A DNA stretch of 64,000 nucleotides from Erpetoichthys calabaricus (taxonomy: Eukaryota; Chordata; Cladistia; Polypteriformes; Polypteridae): NCBI RefSeq assembly GCF_900747795.2, contig NC_041404.2, forward strand, positions 78,500,616-78,564,615, given 5' to 3'. Every line of letters begins with the position of its first letter. The stretch's first letter is position 1. A program made the position numbers and the translations under genes. Shown here one piece after another: positions 14,596 to 55,339 of this stretch. The notes under the pieces were generated by a model that searched no databases, was not told the origin of the DNA, and saw only the letters and a list, made by a program, of their open reading frames with translations.

Positions 14596-14945
14596 GAAGA
14601 GAAACACCATGAAAAAAGGTTTGGGGCAGTCTGTGATCCAATATAATGTAGAGCAAATTGAAATAAGTTGGTCTTTTTGCAAAGACAAAAACAAAATCTT
14701 TTCAGACATGAGTCTGACAAAGAGCTAACAGAAAACAGGCGAATTTCTGGTTTTATGGATTCCAGGCAGGAATTGGTGGGTCTGGGAGGGTGTACAATGG
14801 AAATGATGTAAGTGGTGGAATGGGCTTTAATCCTCCATTCTTCAGAATGAGGAAGAGAGAAGACATGAGAACCCAGTGCCAACCTCTGGTTTGGTGGGTA
14901 ATTGCCATCACCAGAGCCCTTAAGCTGTCTCCCAACCATGACATT
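14596..14945. mobile_element. LTR-like repeat, fossil (tentative)
   Basis: It begins with an AGGTTTGGGGCAG phrase shared with the repeats at 21830, 23370 and 23770. It ends with a CTTAAGCTGTCTCCCAACCATG phrase like that at 55235. I read it as a single, degraded LTR of the family described at 21805-23755. It carries no coding part. Confidence 0.4.
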
Positions 14946-15270
14946 ATAAATATATAATATACAATCTATAAAGTGGCACACATCACTGTTCAACTTGGAC
15001 AATCAATGATATCATGTTATAAATGTAACATATATGGACATACAACATAGGTTGCTCCAAATATCAACTAATATAAATACCTTGAATGTAAAAGCCTAGT
15101 TGACTACAAAGCAAGTCATAAAAAAAGATATTAAATAATGTAAAGTTTTGAAACAATTACATCAAATAAGAAAACAAAAATAATAGATAAGGGATAATGG
15201 GAATCAGAACAACACCAATCATCTAATAACAAAATGTGCTTCATGGGAAAATAAGTACTGTAGGGACAAC

Positions 15271-15427
15271 CAGGGCTGGCGCTACCATTAAGGTGAATTA
15301 GGCATTCACCTAGGGCGCAGATCATAAGGGGCGGTGGGAACCCAGCTGCATGGGTTAGCTATTGAACCATCGGTTGGCACACTGATAAGCCTGGCATAGG
15401 GCACAGAATAACCAAGCACCAGCTCTG
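15271..15427. mobile_element. hAT-type MITE, 157 bp
   Basis: The termini CAGGGCTGGCGCT and AGCACCAGCTCTG are inverted repeats with two mismatches. The element is flanked by GGGACAAC (15263-15270) and GGGACAAT (15428-15435), an 8-bp target duplication with one change, as hAT elements make. No coding capacity. Confidence 0.75.
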
Positions 15428-15435
15428 GGGACAAT

Positions 15436-17819
15436 ATAAAGTATCTTCTCAAAACAAGCTAAGCAAACTGTATCTGTCCAACTGGGCTTTATTGCACAGA
15501 TGTAAACCCTTACTCTACAGGTTTAGACCCTTACTTTAAGGTTGGGGTGGAATGCCCAGTTAACCATCTCGAATACTATGGCCAATCTCCAAAGCACTGT
15601 TTCAATCATCTCTCGATATCTGTCTTTTTAATATTTCTGTCTGCACTACCATACTACTGACTGAGTCCATGCCCCAAATCCCTTTACTGTTGTGGGCTTT
15701 AGGCAGATAGCAGCCATCTACTATATATAAAATATATGAATATAAATCCTTTCTTTTAGAAAAGTGAATTTTTGTTTGATTAAACACATTTATACTTTAA
15801 CACTTTTCAGACTATAATGGAGTGTACATACTTACAAGCAGTGCTGCATATGTGCTACATCTGCCACTAGAACAGGGTTAATAGTGTATTGACAGAATAG
15901 GCCCTAGAATGAATGGGATAAATAAAGGTGGGCATAGAACACACACTGGGAAACAGGCCGCACTAATAGGGCTGAATGTTACTATGTATGATCAATTCCA
16001 AAGAGTTAGAGTAATGGTCACAAAATAGTGGTGAATGCATGGTGAAGCTTTAAAAGAGACCAGTGCTGCTCCATCACATATTTATAATTCTGAACCATGT
16101 GTCATCATTCGTTTGTTGTCTCTGTGTGAAATGTTACCTGTCTGTGTAAGGTCAGGTGGGGTACAGCAAATAGTGATGATGCACCCACAAGGCGGTAGAG
16201 AATTTCCAGATGAGTTGGAGTCTGGAGTTGCCACAGTAGCACAAAAGCATAATGGATAAAAAACAGTCACATTTAGAAGTTGGGAGGGAATTTCAAAAAG
16301 GAAAACAATGAAATCTAGACAAGAGTAAAAAGGACAAGCAGCACTTTTATTTGCTGAGGTAAAACAACTGGATTGGCACTAGCTGATAGATATTACCAGG
16401 GAAAGAGTAATACCCTGTATTACTCTATGGGCTTGTATAAGGTACATAATGCCACCCTAGGATGAAATGAGGCATTGGCACTAATCATGTCCTTCCCTTC
16501 CCTCACAGTGGTAAGAGGAAGCCTAGTGGGAGCAGCCCTCAGGTCAACGATTATAAGTTCCAATACTACCAAAAGGAAGTATCATTCTTAGATCAGAGCC
16601 CGTCACAGGATGAAGCTCCTTCCTAAGAGGCAATTTACTTTTTTTTTTTTGCTTATATTTGTACCATAGAGCAGCCGTTTATTTTGACTCTAAGAAAAAA
16701 GCCTTAAAAGAATTAAACAGGGAGGACCAGGTTAGTGCCAAATCATTTATTCTCTCCAACTTGTCATTCACTCACTCAACCACACACCCCATCAAAGTAG
16801 TGCAAGCTTTTGAAGAAGAGTGGTTAGTTTCCTCTATCAGTAAGATGCCAGAGGCAGAATCCCAGAAAATACGTGGACAGCAGAGCTTTTTGGAAATCTG
16901 TTAGAAACTTTTCCAGCTTTCTGTCTTCAGGAATGCAGTAAGTGACTGCCTTATTTATTGCTTTTTTTCCTACAGTTTCACAAGTCAGACAATTCCCTAC
17001 ATAGAACAAGCATATATCGTGAACATCGAATCAGACTTTTGTTTCAGGACTGTGTCATCAGTAGTGTGAGGGACAGGGTCAAGTTTTAAGTGTATTGGAT
17101 GTCAATGAATGTAAAAATTCATGAATTAAAATAATATAATTTTGAGGTGGTTCAGTTGTCTGGAAGTGCTTGGGATTGTGTTTTATTGTTATTGTTGAGA
17201 TTTCTGTCTGATGTTCAGTAAATAATTTGCTATTTTACATTCTTGCTGTTACAGTTTTTTGTATTTAGTTCAGTAAAGTGAGTGATTGCTGTTTTCTTAC
17301 CTTCCAAACAATCATACTGCATGATTTACACAATGGTGTGTAGCCAGTTAACCCAACTGAGGGGCCAAATGGTACACAAAAACGCACCCCTAAGTAGGTC
17401 CAACAAAGGGGTGTTGGGACTCTGCTACTAATAGAAAATGGGAGGCAGTCAAAGGGCAGTTCTGGATACCTGACAATGTAAATCGAACACTGAGGTTTTG
17501 GATGTAGTGGAACAAGGGGTCCTAGGAGAATGTAACCAAAAATTGAGAAAAAGGCTCTTTGGAAATAAACATGTGACACAATCTAAAAGACCAGCAGAAT
17601 TTGAACAGCAGAAGTTATAGGTAAGAATTCCTTAGCAAGATGACAATGATTAAGGAAAAATATGAGAAACGCATTCAAATAAAAATCAAAGGCTAACCAC
17701 TATTTTGTCTGTCTGTTCCAAAAAATATAATTTAGACTTCATTTAGCAGGTATAGATTATACTTTTAAATCTAAACTTTTGTAACCCCTTCAAGGACTGT
17801 TTTATTCCTTATATTACAG
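15436..17819. other. Upstream region of the DNase I gene
   Basis: No protein-coding exon is recognised. The acceptor at 17818-17819 just before the start codon implies a non-coding 5' exon, and hence the promoter, somewhere upstream. I cannot place either from sequence alone. Confidence 0.4.
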
Positions 17820-17827
17820 CGCTGAAG

Positions 17828-47044
<29,217 letters not shown>

Positions 47045-47615
47045 AAACATCAGCACAACACAACAGTGTCATGCATACTATACAACACCCACACACCCAA
47101 TAGTCCCATGTTTTTAGCAGTGCCAAAAATGTCATAGCACAAAAAACAGAACACAGCTCTAACAATACATGCAAGTGTGAGTATAAGAGCCATGCTTTCA
47201 GAAAATTAAGCATCACAACATAATACAAAGCAAAAGTACAATTAGCAATGCCATATATAGTGCACTGTGCCATTAAACAATGATGAAAGTCTCACAACAC
47301 AAGGGAGGTTAACTGTGCCTCGCAGAATCAACAGTGCAATTAATAAGTTTACACATTCTGAACAAAATGCACGCCAACGTGACATTACGCAAAAGTACCA
47401 GATGTGGCATACAATCACTACACTCAAGACTATGAATAGTAGTGTTGAATAGTCTGAACAATCATAAAGACATCGCTACACACTAAAATATAGTACACGG
47501 CCACAACATGCAGTAGTATGATTTGATTCTCTGATGCTCACATTGTGAATTTTATAACACAAAAAAGAGGAGAACAGCACCATTCATTACACATACACTA
47601 TATAGCTATTAATGC

Positions 47616-47621
47616 AATAAA
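47616..47621 (+). promoter_or_regulatory. Candidate polyadenylation signal of dnase1
   Basis: AATAAA lies 572 bases after the stop codon. A second AATAAA lies at 48318-48323. Neither can be chosen from sequence alone. Confidence 0.3.
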
Positions 47622-47896
47622 AATATCATAACACCATACAACACAAAAGTGTGGTTAACACAGCCATACATAGTACACAGTACAACATATCAATGATGAG
47701 AGTAACACTATAGAAAAATGAGGTTAACAAGTCCATACAACGCATACAAGGCCATCAGGCCCAAAAACAGCAAGCAAAATCACAGATTCTGAGCAGTACT
47801 AAAACAGTATGCTAACACAGAGCACAACATCAAAAAATATAAAAGTATGGTTATCGGAGCCACACATTCTGAACACTTGTGAAAGTTAATTCATCC

Positions 47897-48231
47897 ATCC
47901 ATCCATTTTCCAACCCGCTGAATCCGAACACAGGGTCACGGGGGTCTGCTGGAGCCAATCCCAGCCAACACAGGGCACAAGGCAGGAACCCATCCTGGGC
48001 AGGGTGCCAACCCACCGCAGGACACACACCAAGGACAATTTAGAATCACCAATCCACCTAACCAGCATGTCTTTGGACAGTGGGAGGAAACCGGAGCGCC
48101 CGGAGGAAACCCACGCAGACACGGGGAGAACAGGCAAACTCCATGCAGGGAGGGCCCGGGAAGTGAACCCGGGTCCCCAGGTCTCCCAACTGCGAGGCAG
48201 CAGCGCTACCCACTGCGCCACCGTGCCGCCC
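47897..48231 (-). mobile_element. V-SINE, copy 2, downstream of dnase1
   Basis: This copy has the tRNA-like head and V-SINE central domain of the copy at 28660. It is flanked by an exact 13-bp duplication AGTTAATTCATCC at 47884-47896 and 48232-48244. Confidence 0.95.
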
Positions 48232-48400
48232 AGTTAATTCATCCCCACGATACAAATGGGTACAATTAGCAAGGCAACACATTCTTCCCAATTGCTGTAA
48301 ACATCATAATAGCACAAAATAAACACAAGAGTGAGGCTAGAAGTACTACACAGTATACATATCACCACAATACCCAAAATTAGGATTAGTAGGGGAACTT

Positions 48401-50029
48401 CTAAGTGACATTATGTGTATCCCAAACAACACAATGCTGACACTGCTGATGATAAACTTATCTTGAAGCCTATTGAACTGATGTTTCAAAAGATATATAA
48501 TAAAAATGTTAAAACTGCTCTTGATGCATGTTTTCCTCTGAGATCCAGCAGTAAGCCTGCTCATCTGTACATCACCTAAACCAACATTGCGTTACATGAC
48601 TTGTAGCCATATGATATGTCAGACTTGCTGATATGGTTGCCAGAACATGTCAGTTTAAATGACTGAAAATCACTGGCCATGTCAAATTACACAACTGTGT
48701 GCTGATCTTCCAGGACAGTTCGACTGGCCCTTATCTCAGATATCCAATAACATGCTGCCTAATGGAACTGGTGCTGTATGGTGGGCTAACAGGTACAGTG
48801 AGTTCAAACACAGTCCTGTTTTGTTTTCTTTTCCATTCTGTGGTGATACATAAAATATGAGACATCGACAGATGTGCTTCTCTTCTGTTTGTGAGGTCTA
48901 AGCCCTTTCTGTCTTTCTTTTATCTCGTTGCTGCAATAGATTCATTGTACTTCCTGGAGAGCATTCATTGGTTTTCAGTTTTCATGCACACAGAGCCCAC
49001 CCCAGTGACTAAAGACAAAATCATTTGATTTTGTCAGAGAGTATTGCATACTAGTTGGATTGAGCTGCTAGGTATGTCAGATGAGAAAACTGTACTTCAC
49101 GGGAGTGCATCATTATGTAAATGTAGGCCAATGACTGAAAATCTCTGAAAAGTCACCTAATGTGACACCGCCTTTAAGTGACCCTTTTTTACCAACATTG
49201 AGTGAGTTGTCTGCACTTGAATGTCGAGATTACTCCAATGAACTTGATAATTCAGTACAAAATCACTGGCTTCAACTAGAAGTGAAAGGAAATGGCTTGA
49301 ACAGAAGAGTCAGGTAAACCACAGGCAGAAATGAAGTGAAACAGGATGGATAAATGTATAAAAAATACATTTTTAAAGACACACCAAAAATCAAAGATGA
49401 CAAAAACTATGGTAACAAAGGTTTCAACATAACATTCTCAAACCCAATTAAACCAATTTAGGGACCAGCATTGGGTGCAAGGCTCAGACTAACACTGGAT
49501 GGAGTACCAGCACATTACAAATAAGGTTGACACAGTTTAGAATCCCAGTTAACCTGACCTGAATCTTTGAGTTGCTGGAGGATCACCAGAGTATCTGGAT
49601 AAAACCAACTGAAATGATCAATGGCCATAGAGACATAACATCACATAACATACAATTTGAAAACATGCTAATCTAATTAAAGGTCAGTGGTCACTAAGAA
49701 CCAGATGAACTCAATTGGACACACTCTTCTGTGGTGTGCACTAAAATCATTTATTTGTACTGGATGAAATAACCCAGTCTACTTTGTGAACACTCATGGG
49801 ACTTAGCATCTGTAATGTTATTCAGCACTAAAACATAAATAAACACGATAATATTAAATAAACGCCAATGGCAAATCAGATAAGTTACATAAAAAAGCTG
49901 TTTGAGTTGTCAGTTTGCTAATGCATATTTAATATACATAAAATTGTCAAGCAAGCAACTCTTCAGTTGTTTCCTTGGTTAGTTGAAATATACAGTATAT
50001 ATTCCATTGTGTTGTATATGCATATCTCA
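48401..50029. other. Region without recognised gene
   Basis: No exon or repeat family identified. Confidence 0.4.
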
Positions 50030-50855
50030 TAGAAGAGCTACTGTATCAAAAATTGCTGAAAAACTTAACATTGGAAATGAGAGAAAGATGTCAGAACACA
50101 TCGTGCATCACTGTGTATTGGACTATGCATCCACGGATTGGCCAGAAAGCTCATGCTGACCCCTGTCCACCATGGAAAGCACCTACAATGGGCACATGAG
50201 TATTAGAACTGAACCATGGAGCAATGGAAGAGGATGGCCTGGTCTGATGAATCATATTTACTTTCAGATCATGTGGAAGTTGGGTGGGTGTGTATCGTTT
50301 ACCTGGAGAAGTGATACAAGCAGGATGCACTATGGGAAGGCGTCAAGGCAGAGGTGGCAGTATGATGCTCAGCATAATGTTCTACTGGGAAATCTTGGGT
50401 CCTAACATTGATGTGGATGTTACTTTGATACACACCACTTACCTAAAGATTGTTGCAGACCACACACACCCCATCATGACAATGGTATTCTCTGATAGCA
50501 GTGGTCTCTTCCAGCAAGAAAATGTGCCTTGCCACATTGCAAAAATTATTTTGAAATGGTTTGTGGAACATAACAAAGAGTTCAAGATGTTTACTTTTGA
50601 TGTTCCAGATTCCCCAGATCTCAATTTAATTGAGCATCAATGTGATGTGCTGGAAAAACAAGACCAATTGATGGAGGCAACTTACAGGACCTTAAAAGAT
50701 CAGTTGCTAGCGTCTTGTTGCCCAGTACCACAGAACTCCTTTGGAGATCTTGTGGAATCCATGCCTCTATGGGTCAGAGTTGTTTTGGTGGCACAAGGAG
50801 AACCTACACAATATTAGACAGGTGGTTTTAATGTTAAAGCTGATCAGTGCATATG
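50030..50855 (+). mobile_element. 5'-truncated Tc1-like transposon (same family as 44150-45324)
   Basis: The frame 50284-50817 encodes VYRLPGEVIQAGCTMGRRQG, then LGPNIDVDVTLIHTTYLKIV, GLFQQENVPCHIAKIILKWF, DSPDLNLIEHQCDVL and the C-terminus VLVAQGEPTQY. The catalytic D of QQDNAPCH is Glu here (QQENVPCH), so even this open part is inactive. The right end AATGTTAAAGCTGATCAGTG is the family inverted repeat. The left end is missing. Confidence 0.88.
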
Positions 50856-50999
50856 ACAGCTTATGAAGCTGTTTATAGATTTATAGATATTTGTGACTCG
50901 TTTAAATTCTTTTATTTACTTACCCCATTGTTTGTAGCAGTGCAGGGTAGGACACTGGTAAGAGATAGCTCCAGATCCCCATCCTCTACCAGTAGCCCC

Positions 51000-52860
51000 T
51001 AAAGAATCCCTTAAGGAACACAATCATATACCATCTCTATGTCCATAAAATACATATAGACTGATTTGATATACTCCCGTGCCCGATCCAGGATCCTCAT
51101 GATAGTAAAGAGCAGGTTCACTATTCCATGTCCTGGATGGAATCCACATTGCTCCTTCTGAATCTGAGGTTCCACGAGGGGTTCCACTGGGGTGGCTGAA
51201 CACAACCTTTCCAGTACTCTAGCATAAACTTTCCCAGGGAGGCTGAGGAGTGTGATCCCCTGGTAGATGGTGCACACCTTCCAGTTCCCATTTTTAAAAA
51301 TGGGAATCACCACCTCTTTCTGCCACTCCAGCTCCCAAAGACCACACAATATTTAAAAGGTGTATCAGCCATGAGAGCCCAACAATGTCCTGAGCCTTCA
51401 GCATTTCCTGGTGGATCTCATCCACCCTGGTGCCTTGCCACTGCAGAGATGCTTAACTAACTCAGTGACCTGCCTCACAGAAATGGGTATTGAACCCGCA
51501 TCAGCTTCTGGCTCTGCCTCCTCCTCAAAGGGCATGTTGGTCAAGTTCAGGAGCTCCTAAAAGTGTTCCTGCCACCACCAGACTACATGCTCATTCAGGG
51601 TCAGCATATCTCCACCCTTGCTGAGAACAGCCTGGGTGATGCCCTACCTGCCCACATCATGGTTTACCAGAACCTGTTTGATTCCAGTTGTTTTCTATGG
51701 TCTCTCCAAACTTGACCCACACTGGGGTTATTCATTTTCCTGACTTCCAAGAATGTAGCTTTTTGGCTTGTTGGTACCCCTCTGCATCTTTGAAAGTCAC
51801 CCATGCTAACTATACATGGAAGGCCTCCTTCTTCATCCCTTTGGCATTCCTTATCTCTGGTGTCCACCATTGGGTCTTTGGGTTGCCACATCAAGAGACA
51901 CCTATTGGCTTCAGGTCACAGCTCTTGGCAGCCACTTATCCAATGGAGGCTTTGAACAAAGTCTGTTCTGACTCTGTATCCAGGGAGGTGGAAAAAGCTC
52001 TTTTGGAGGTGGGACTGAAAGTTTTCACAACAGAGGCCTTCGTCCAGACATTCCCCAGTGCACCCACACTACTTGCACGGGCTTTCCAGGTGTCTCCCCT
52101 ACCATCTGACCCAACTCACCAACAGATGGTAATCAGTTGACAGCTCTGCTCCTCTCCACACCCAAGTGTCCAGAACATATGACCACAAATCAGATGATAC
52201 GATTATAAAATTGTATCATAGATCTTTCGCTTAAGATACTATGGTACCAAGTACACATAAGAGCCTCCTTTTGTTCAAACATGGTGTTTGTCCAGTAAAA
52301 AAATACTGAGGTTTAGATCAGGCAAGCTGTTCCATCCAATCACGTCTATCTAGGTGTCTCCATCATTACCCACATGGGTATTAAAGTCACCCAGCAGAAC
52401 TATAGAGAACCTCTGGAACCCTTTCCAGAATCTTCTGCAGGCACTCCAAGAAGGCCTGGCTGCCATTTGGTAAATAAGCACATATGGTAGCCAGAGTTCT
52501 CCCCTCCACGAAGTTCAGCTGCACAAACAAATTTCAATATGGCATCAACCAGGCAGGGGTTCAATAAAAATCCCATTACCACTCAACATCTTTCCACTGG
52601 ACAACCAGAGAGTCCAGCCTCTTTTAAGAGTTTTGTTTCCAGAATCCAGGAAGTGGGTGGACAGGAGCCCAATTATATCTAGTTGATAGAGCTCCACCTC
52701 ACCCACAAACTCTGACTCCTTCCCCCAAGAGCAGTGACATTCTGTTTCCCAAGGGTCAATTTATGTGTCTGGGTTTCAATTTTGCGAAGATCTCTGCGTT
52801 TGAACGCCGTCCATGTTGCATCACATCTTAGGTCTATTCCTCCTGCAGCTGGTGGGCCCA
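51000..52860 (-). mobile_element. APE-type LINE fragment (RTE/I-like), minus strand
   Basis: Near 52390-52340 the minus strand reads VLLGDFNTHVGNDGDT, the APE endonuclease motif. At 51011-51349 it reads WQKEVVIPIFKNGNWKVC, ITLLSLPGKVYARVLERL, EQCGFHPGHGIVNLLFTIMR and VYMYFMDIEMVYDCVP, RT blocks 1-3 (normally FVDLEKAYDRVP). Frames between are broken. The 3' half of the RT and the tail are absent, so it is truncated at both ends. The clade is not certain. Confidence 0.8.
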
Positions 52861-53336
52861 AAGTAGGGCGATTACTTACAGCTCTTAAAATATCTTCTGA
52901 TTTAGCATAAATAATACATCAGTCTGAATATTAAATACCCATGATGGAAGTGCTACCTGATAAAGCTTCTTCCCTCTGTTGTTCAGATAATTTTCTCCTA
53001 TTTTGCCAATGCTTCTTGCACAATTCAGATGTTTCTTTTTAAAGGCCAGCTCAGTCCCTTATTTTTATGTTTGAAGAAGCCCAGAAAATTAATTATCTTG
53101 TGTTTAACTCATTGGAACTGATCAAAAGTAAGCAAAAAAGTTCTAGTGTCTATGACTAGCTCTTGAGCATTATAAAATATTAGCAAGCTCAAAATCAGTC
53201 TATTTTTCTTACATTGGCTAAAAAAGGAAATTTCAACATCAGGATGGTGTCATCTGCTTTTCACTAAATTTGGCAAATTAGATTAGATTAGATTACAGCA
53301 GCAAAAACATAACAATAAGGGCACAGACTCATAGGA
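52861..53336. other. Unassigned spacer
   Basis: Nothing recognised except a (TTAGA)n run at about 53276-53295. Confidence 0.4.
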
Positions 53337-53344
53337 CATATAAT

Positions 53345-54896
53345 TAGGGATGGGAATTGATTAGATTTTCACGATTCCGATTCCATTTTCGATTCTGTTT
53401 AACAATTCGATTCTTTATCGATTCTCCTATCGATTCTTATTTTTAAAAAAGGAGAACACACAGGTCGATTAACTTAGAACTTTGTTTTATATCTTATCTT
53501 TGAACAAGATAGAAATTTAAGAGTAGCATGACCTTACAAACCCAACAGTGAGATCTTAAGAGATCCACAGCCTACGACTCCTCGATGGGGTGCCACGGGG
53601 TCCCCAGAAAAAAATGTGTAAATGTAAAATAATAATAAAATAAATATTCTTCTGTAGCAATAACAAAGTATAACATAAATTATTCTGTGGCAATTACACA
53701 AGAATGTCCAGTAACATTTACACTCTCCTTTTTAAAAGTATATATGAGCTGAGCACTCAAAAATAAAACTACATCAGCCAGCAACAAATACAATCAACTC
53801 AAGTCCAATGGAACTGTGCACTGTGCAATTCTGCAACCATCAACTATTTTGACAGCTACATCCATGTTGGCTGCATTATCAACAGTGGCTGCCACAACCT
53901 TGTCTTTGATACCATACTCCTCCAAGATCTCATCAGTCTCCTCTGCTACAGCTGTCCCTGTCTGTGCCTGGTACACTGGTTTGGTTTTGAGGACTTTTTC
54001 TTGAGCCTGGCCATTCCTGACATAATGCAGCGTTACTGTGAGGTAATGATCTTGACTAAAACTTGCCCATCCATCTGCAGTAACGGCTGCCTTCAACACA
54101 TGTTTCAGCTCAGAAATGGAAACGGATGAAACATCTGGCAAGAGGAGAACACGCAAATTTGACATTCCCTGACTTAGCCTACAATTAAACACATTCACTT
54201 ACCGAAAATCGGGGGCATCTACTGTGGCAAATGGGTGCAAGCCTTTTACCACAAACTTAGTCACTGCTCGGTGACATTTGTCTATCCTGGCCTGTGTCAT
54301 TTTACTTTTCCCCGCCTCTGTGAAAGGAGAAGCTACCGGTAGACTGCAGCGAGAACTGCCAGCATCTGAGACAGCCAGAACCTGTCTGTCTCTCTCGTCA
54401 CGGTCATCTAAATGCAATGCACAGTAATAGCAGGTTTTGCAATAAGGCAAATCGCGCTAACATAATATGCAATGTTAGTTGATGAGTTACCTGCCGTATT
54501 AACTGGAGAGGACCTGCAAACGTTACCGCTGCTGCTGGGTTGAGATTCACTAGTCCGGAGCGGATCAAAAACACAACATTCATTTAAGGTTATTGCGTGT
54601 TTTGTGTGCAAATGCTTTTGCATTTTCGTAGTGTTTCCTCCCTTTGATGAAATATCTACTTTGCAAGTTGCCCTGTTGTCATCCTTTCTCGTAAAGTATA
54701 ACCAAACTTTTGAGCATTTGTGCCGCTTAGGCACCATGTTTCCTGCTGGGTAAATGATGCTACGCAACGCGGTGACATCATTCGAGGCGACTGGAATCGA
54801 TAGGGGAATCGTTTGCAAAAATGGCAAACAATTCCAAGGAATTGAAACAGTGGGAACCGGTTCTCAACAAGAACCGGTTTTCGATTCCCATCCCTA
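53345..54896 (-). mobile_element. hAT transposon with 8-bp target duplication
   Basis: The termini TAGGGATGGGAATTGA and TCGATTCCCATCCCTA are inverted repeats. The 8-bp duplication CATATAAT is exact (53337-53344 and 54897-54904). The element is 1552 bp, shorter than a full hAT (2.5-4 kb), and the dimerisation end of the transposase is missing. It carries a minus-strand transposase pseudogene. Confidence 0.93.
53794..54827 (-). pseudogene. hAT (ZBED-like) transposase pseudogene
   Basis: From the N-terminus (right): a BED zinc-finger region SKVWLYFTRKDDNRATCKVD, then GGNTTKMQKHLHTKH, with the second Cys of the CxxC pair replaced by Asp. RIDKCHRAVTKFVVKGLHPF (54199-54450) follows. The catalytic core start TADGWASFSQDHYLTVTLHY, then VVAATVDNAANMDVAVKIV (53794-54198), contains the first Asp regions. 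The pieces lie in separate frames, and the C-terminal hAT dimerisation domain is absent. Confidence 0.85.
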
Positions 54897-54914
54897 CATA
54901 TAATACACAATAAT

Positions 54915-55275
54915 ATGTAGAATAAGAAGCAGAAACACAACAAAAAGGTTTGAGGTAGCCATCCCGTATACTTGACAAGCAGGCAGAACTGAGGTAACAA
55001 ATGAAAATGAGACTGTTATATAGTTGGGTGACAGGAAGAGGTGGGCTCAGAACGACTGGAAGAGGAAGTGATGTCCTTTTTATGCAGATTGATGGGACAG
55101 GAAGCAGAAATGACATTTCTAAGAGGGAGGGTCTTCCATAGGTCTGCAAAGGAATAAAAGGAGAAAGATTTAGAATGCAATTTAAAAAACAAAGATTTAG
55201 AGACCCCTGGTCTGATGTAGAGACACAATTATTCGAGCCCTTTAACTGTCTCCCATACACATGTGTGTTAAAATA
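54915..55275. mobile_element. LTR-like repeat, fossil
   Basis: It contains AAAAGGTTTGAGGTAGCCAT near the left and TTAACTGTCTCCCATACACA near the right, matching the ends of the repeats at 23370-23755. GGAAGTG-type words lie between. No coding part; moderately degraded. The hAT element lies immediately to its left. Confidence 0.5.
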
Positions 55276-55339
55276 GATTTTTCATGAAGACTTCTAATTT
55301 TGCCACCATCTGGGTGTGGCAACATGCTGTAATCAGCGT

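Larger units (their letters stand above)
47045..48400. repeat. Degenerate tandem repeat downstream of the dnase1 stop, unit about 60-65 bp
   Basis: Recurring words appear in the same order: ATAACACAAAAGTG or variants, GGTTAACAGAGCCATAC or variants, CATTCTGAACA or variants, then an ACATCATAAT-type word. Clear members begin near 47130, 47190, 47260, 47645, 47710, 47840 and 48290. Spacing by eye is 60-66 bp between adjacent good units. The V-SINE at 47897-48231 splits the array. If the transcript ends at one of the AATAAA sites here, the array forms the 3' UTR. Confidence 0.55.
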
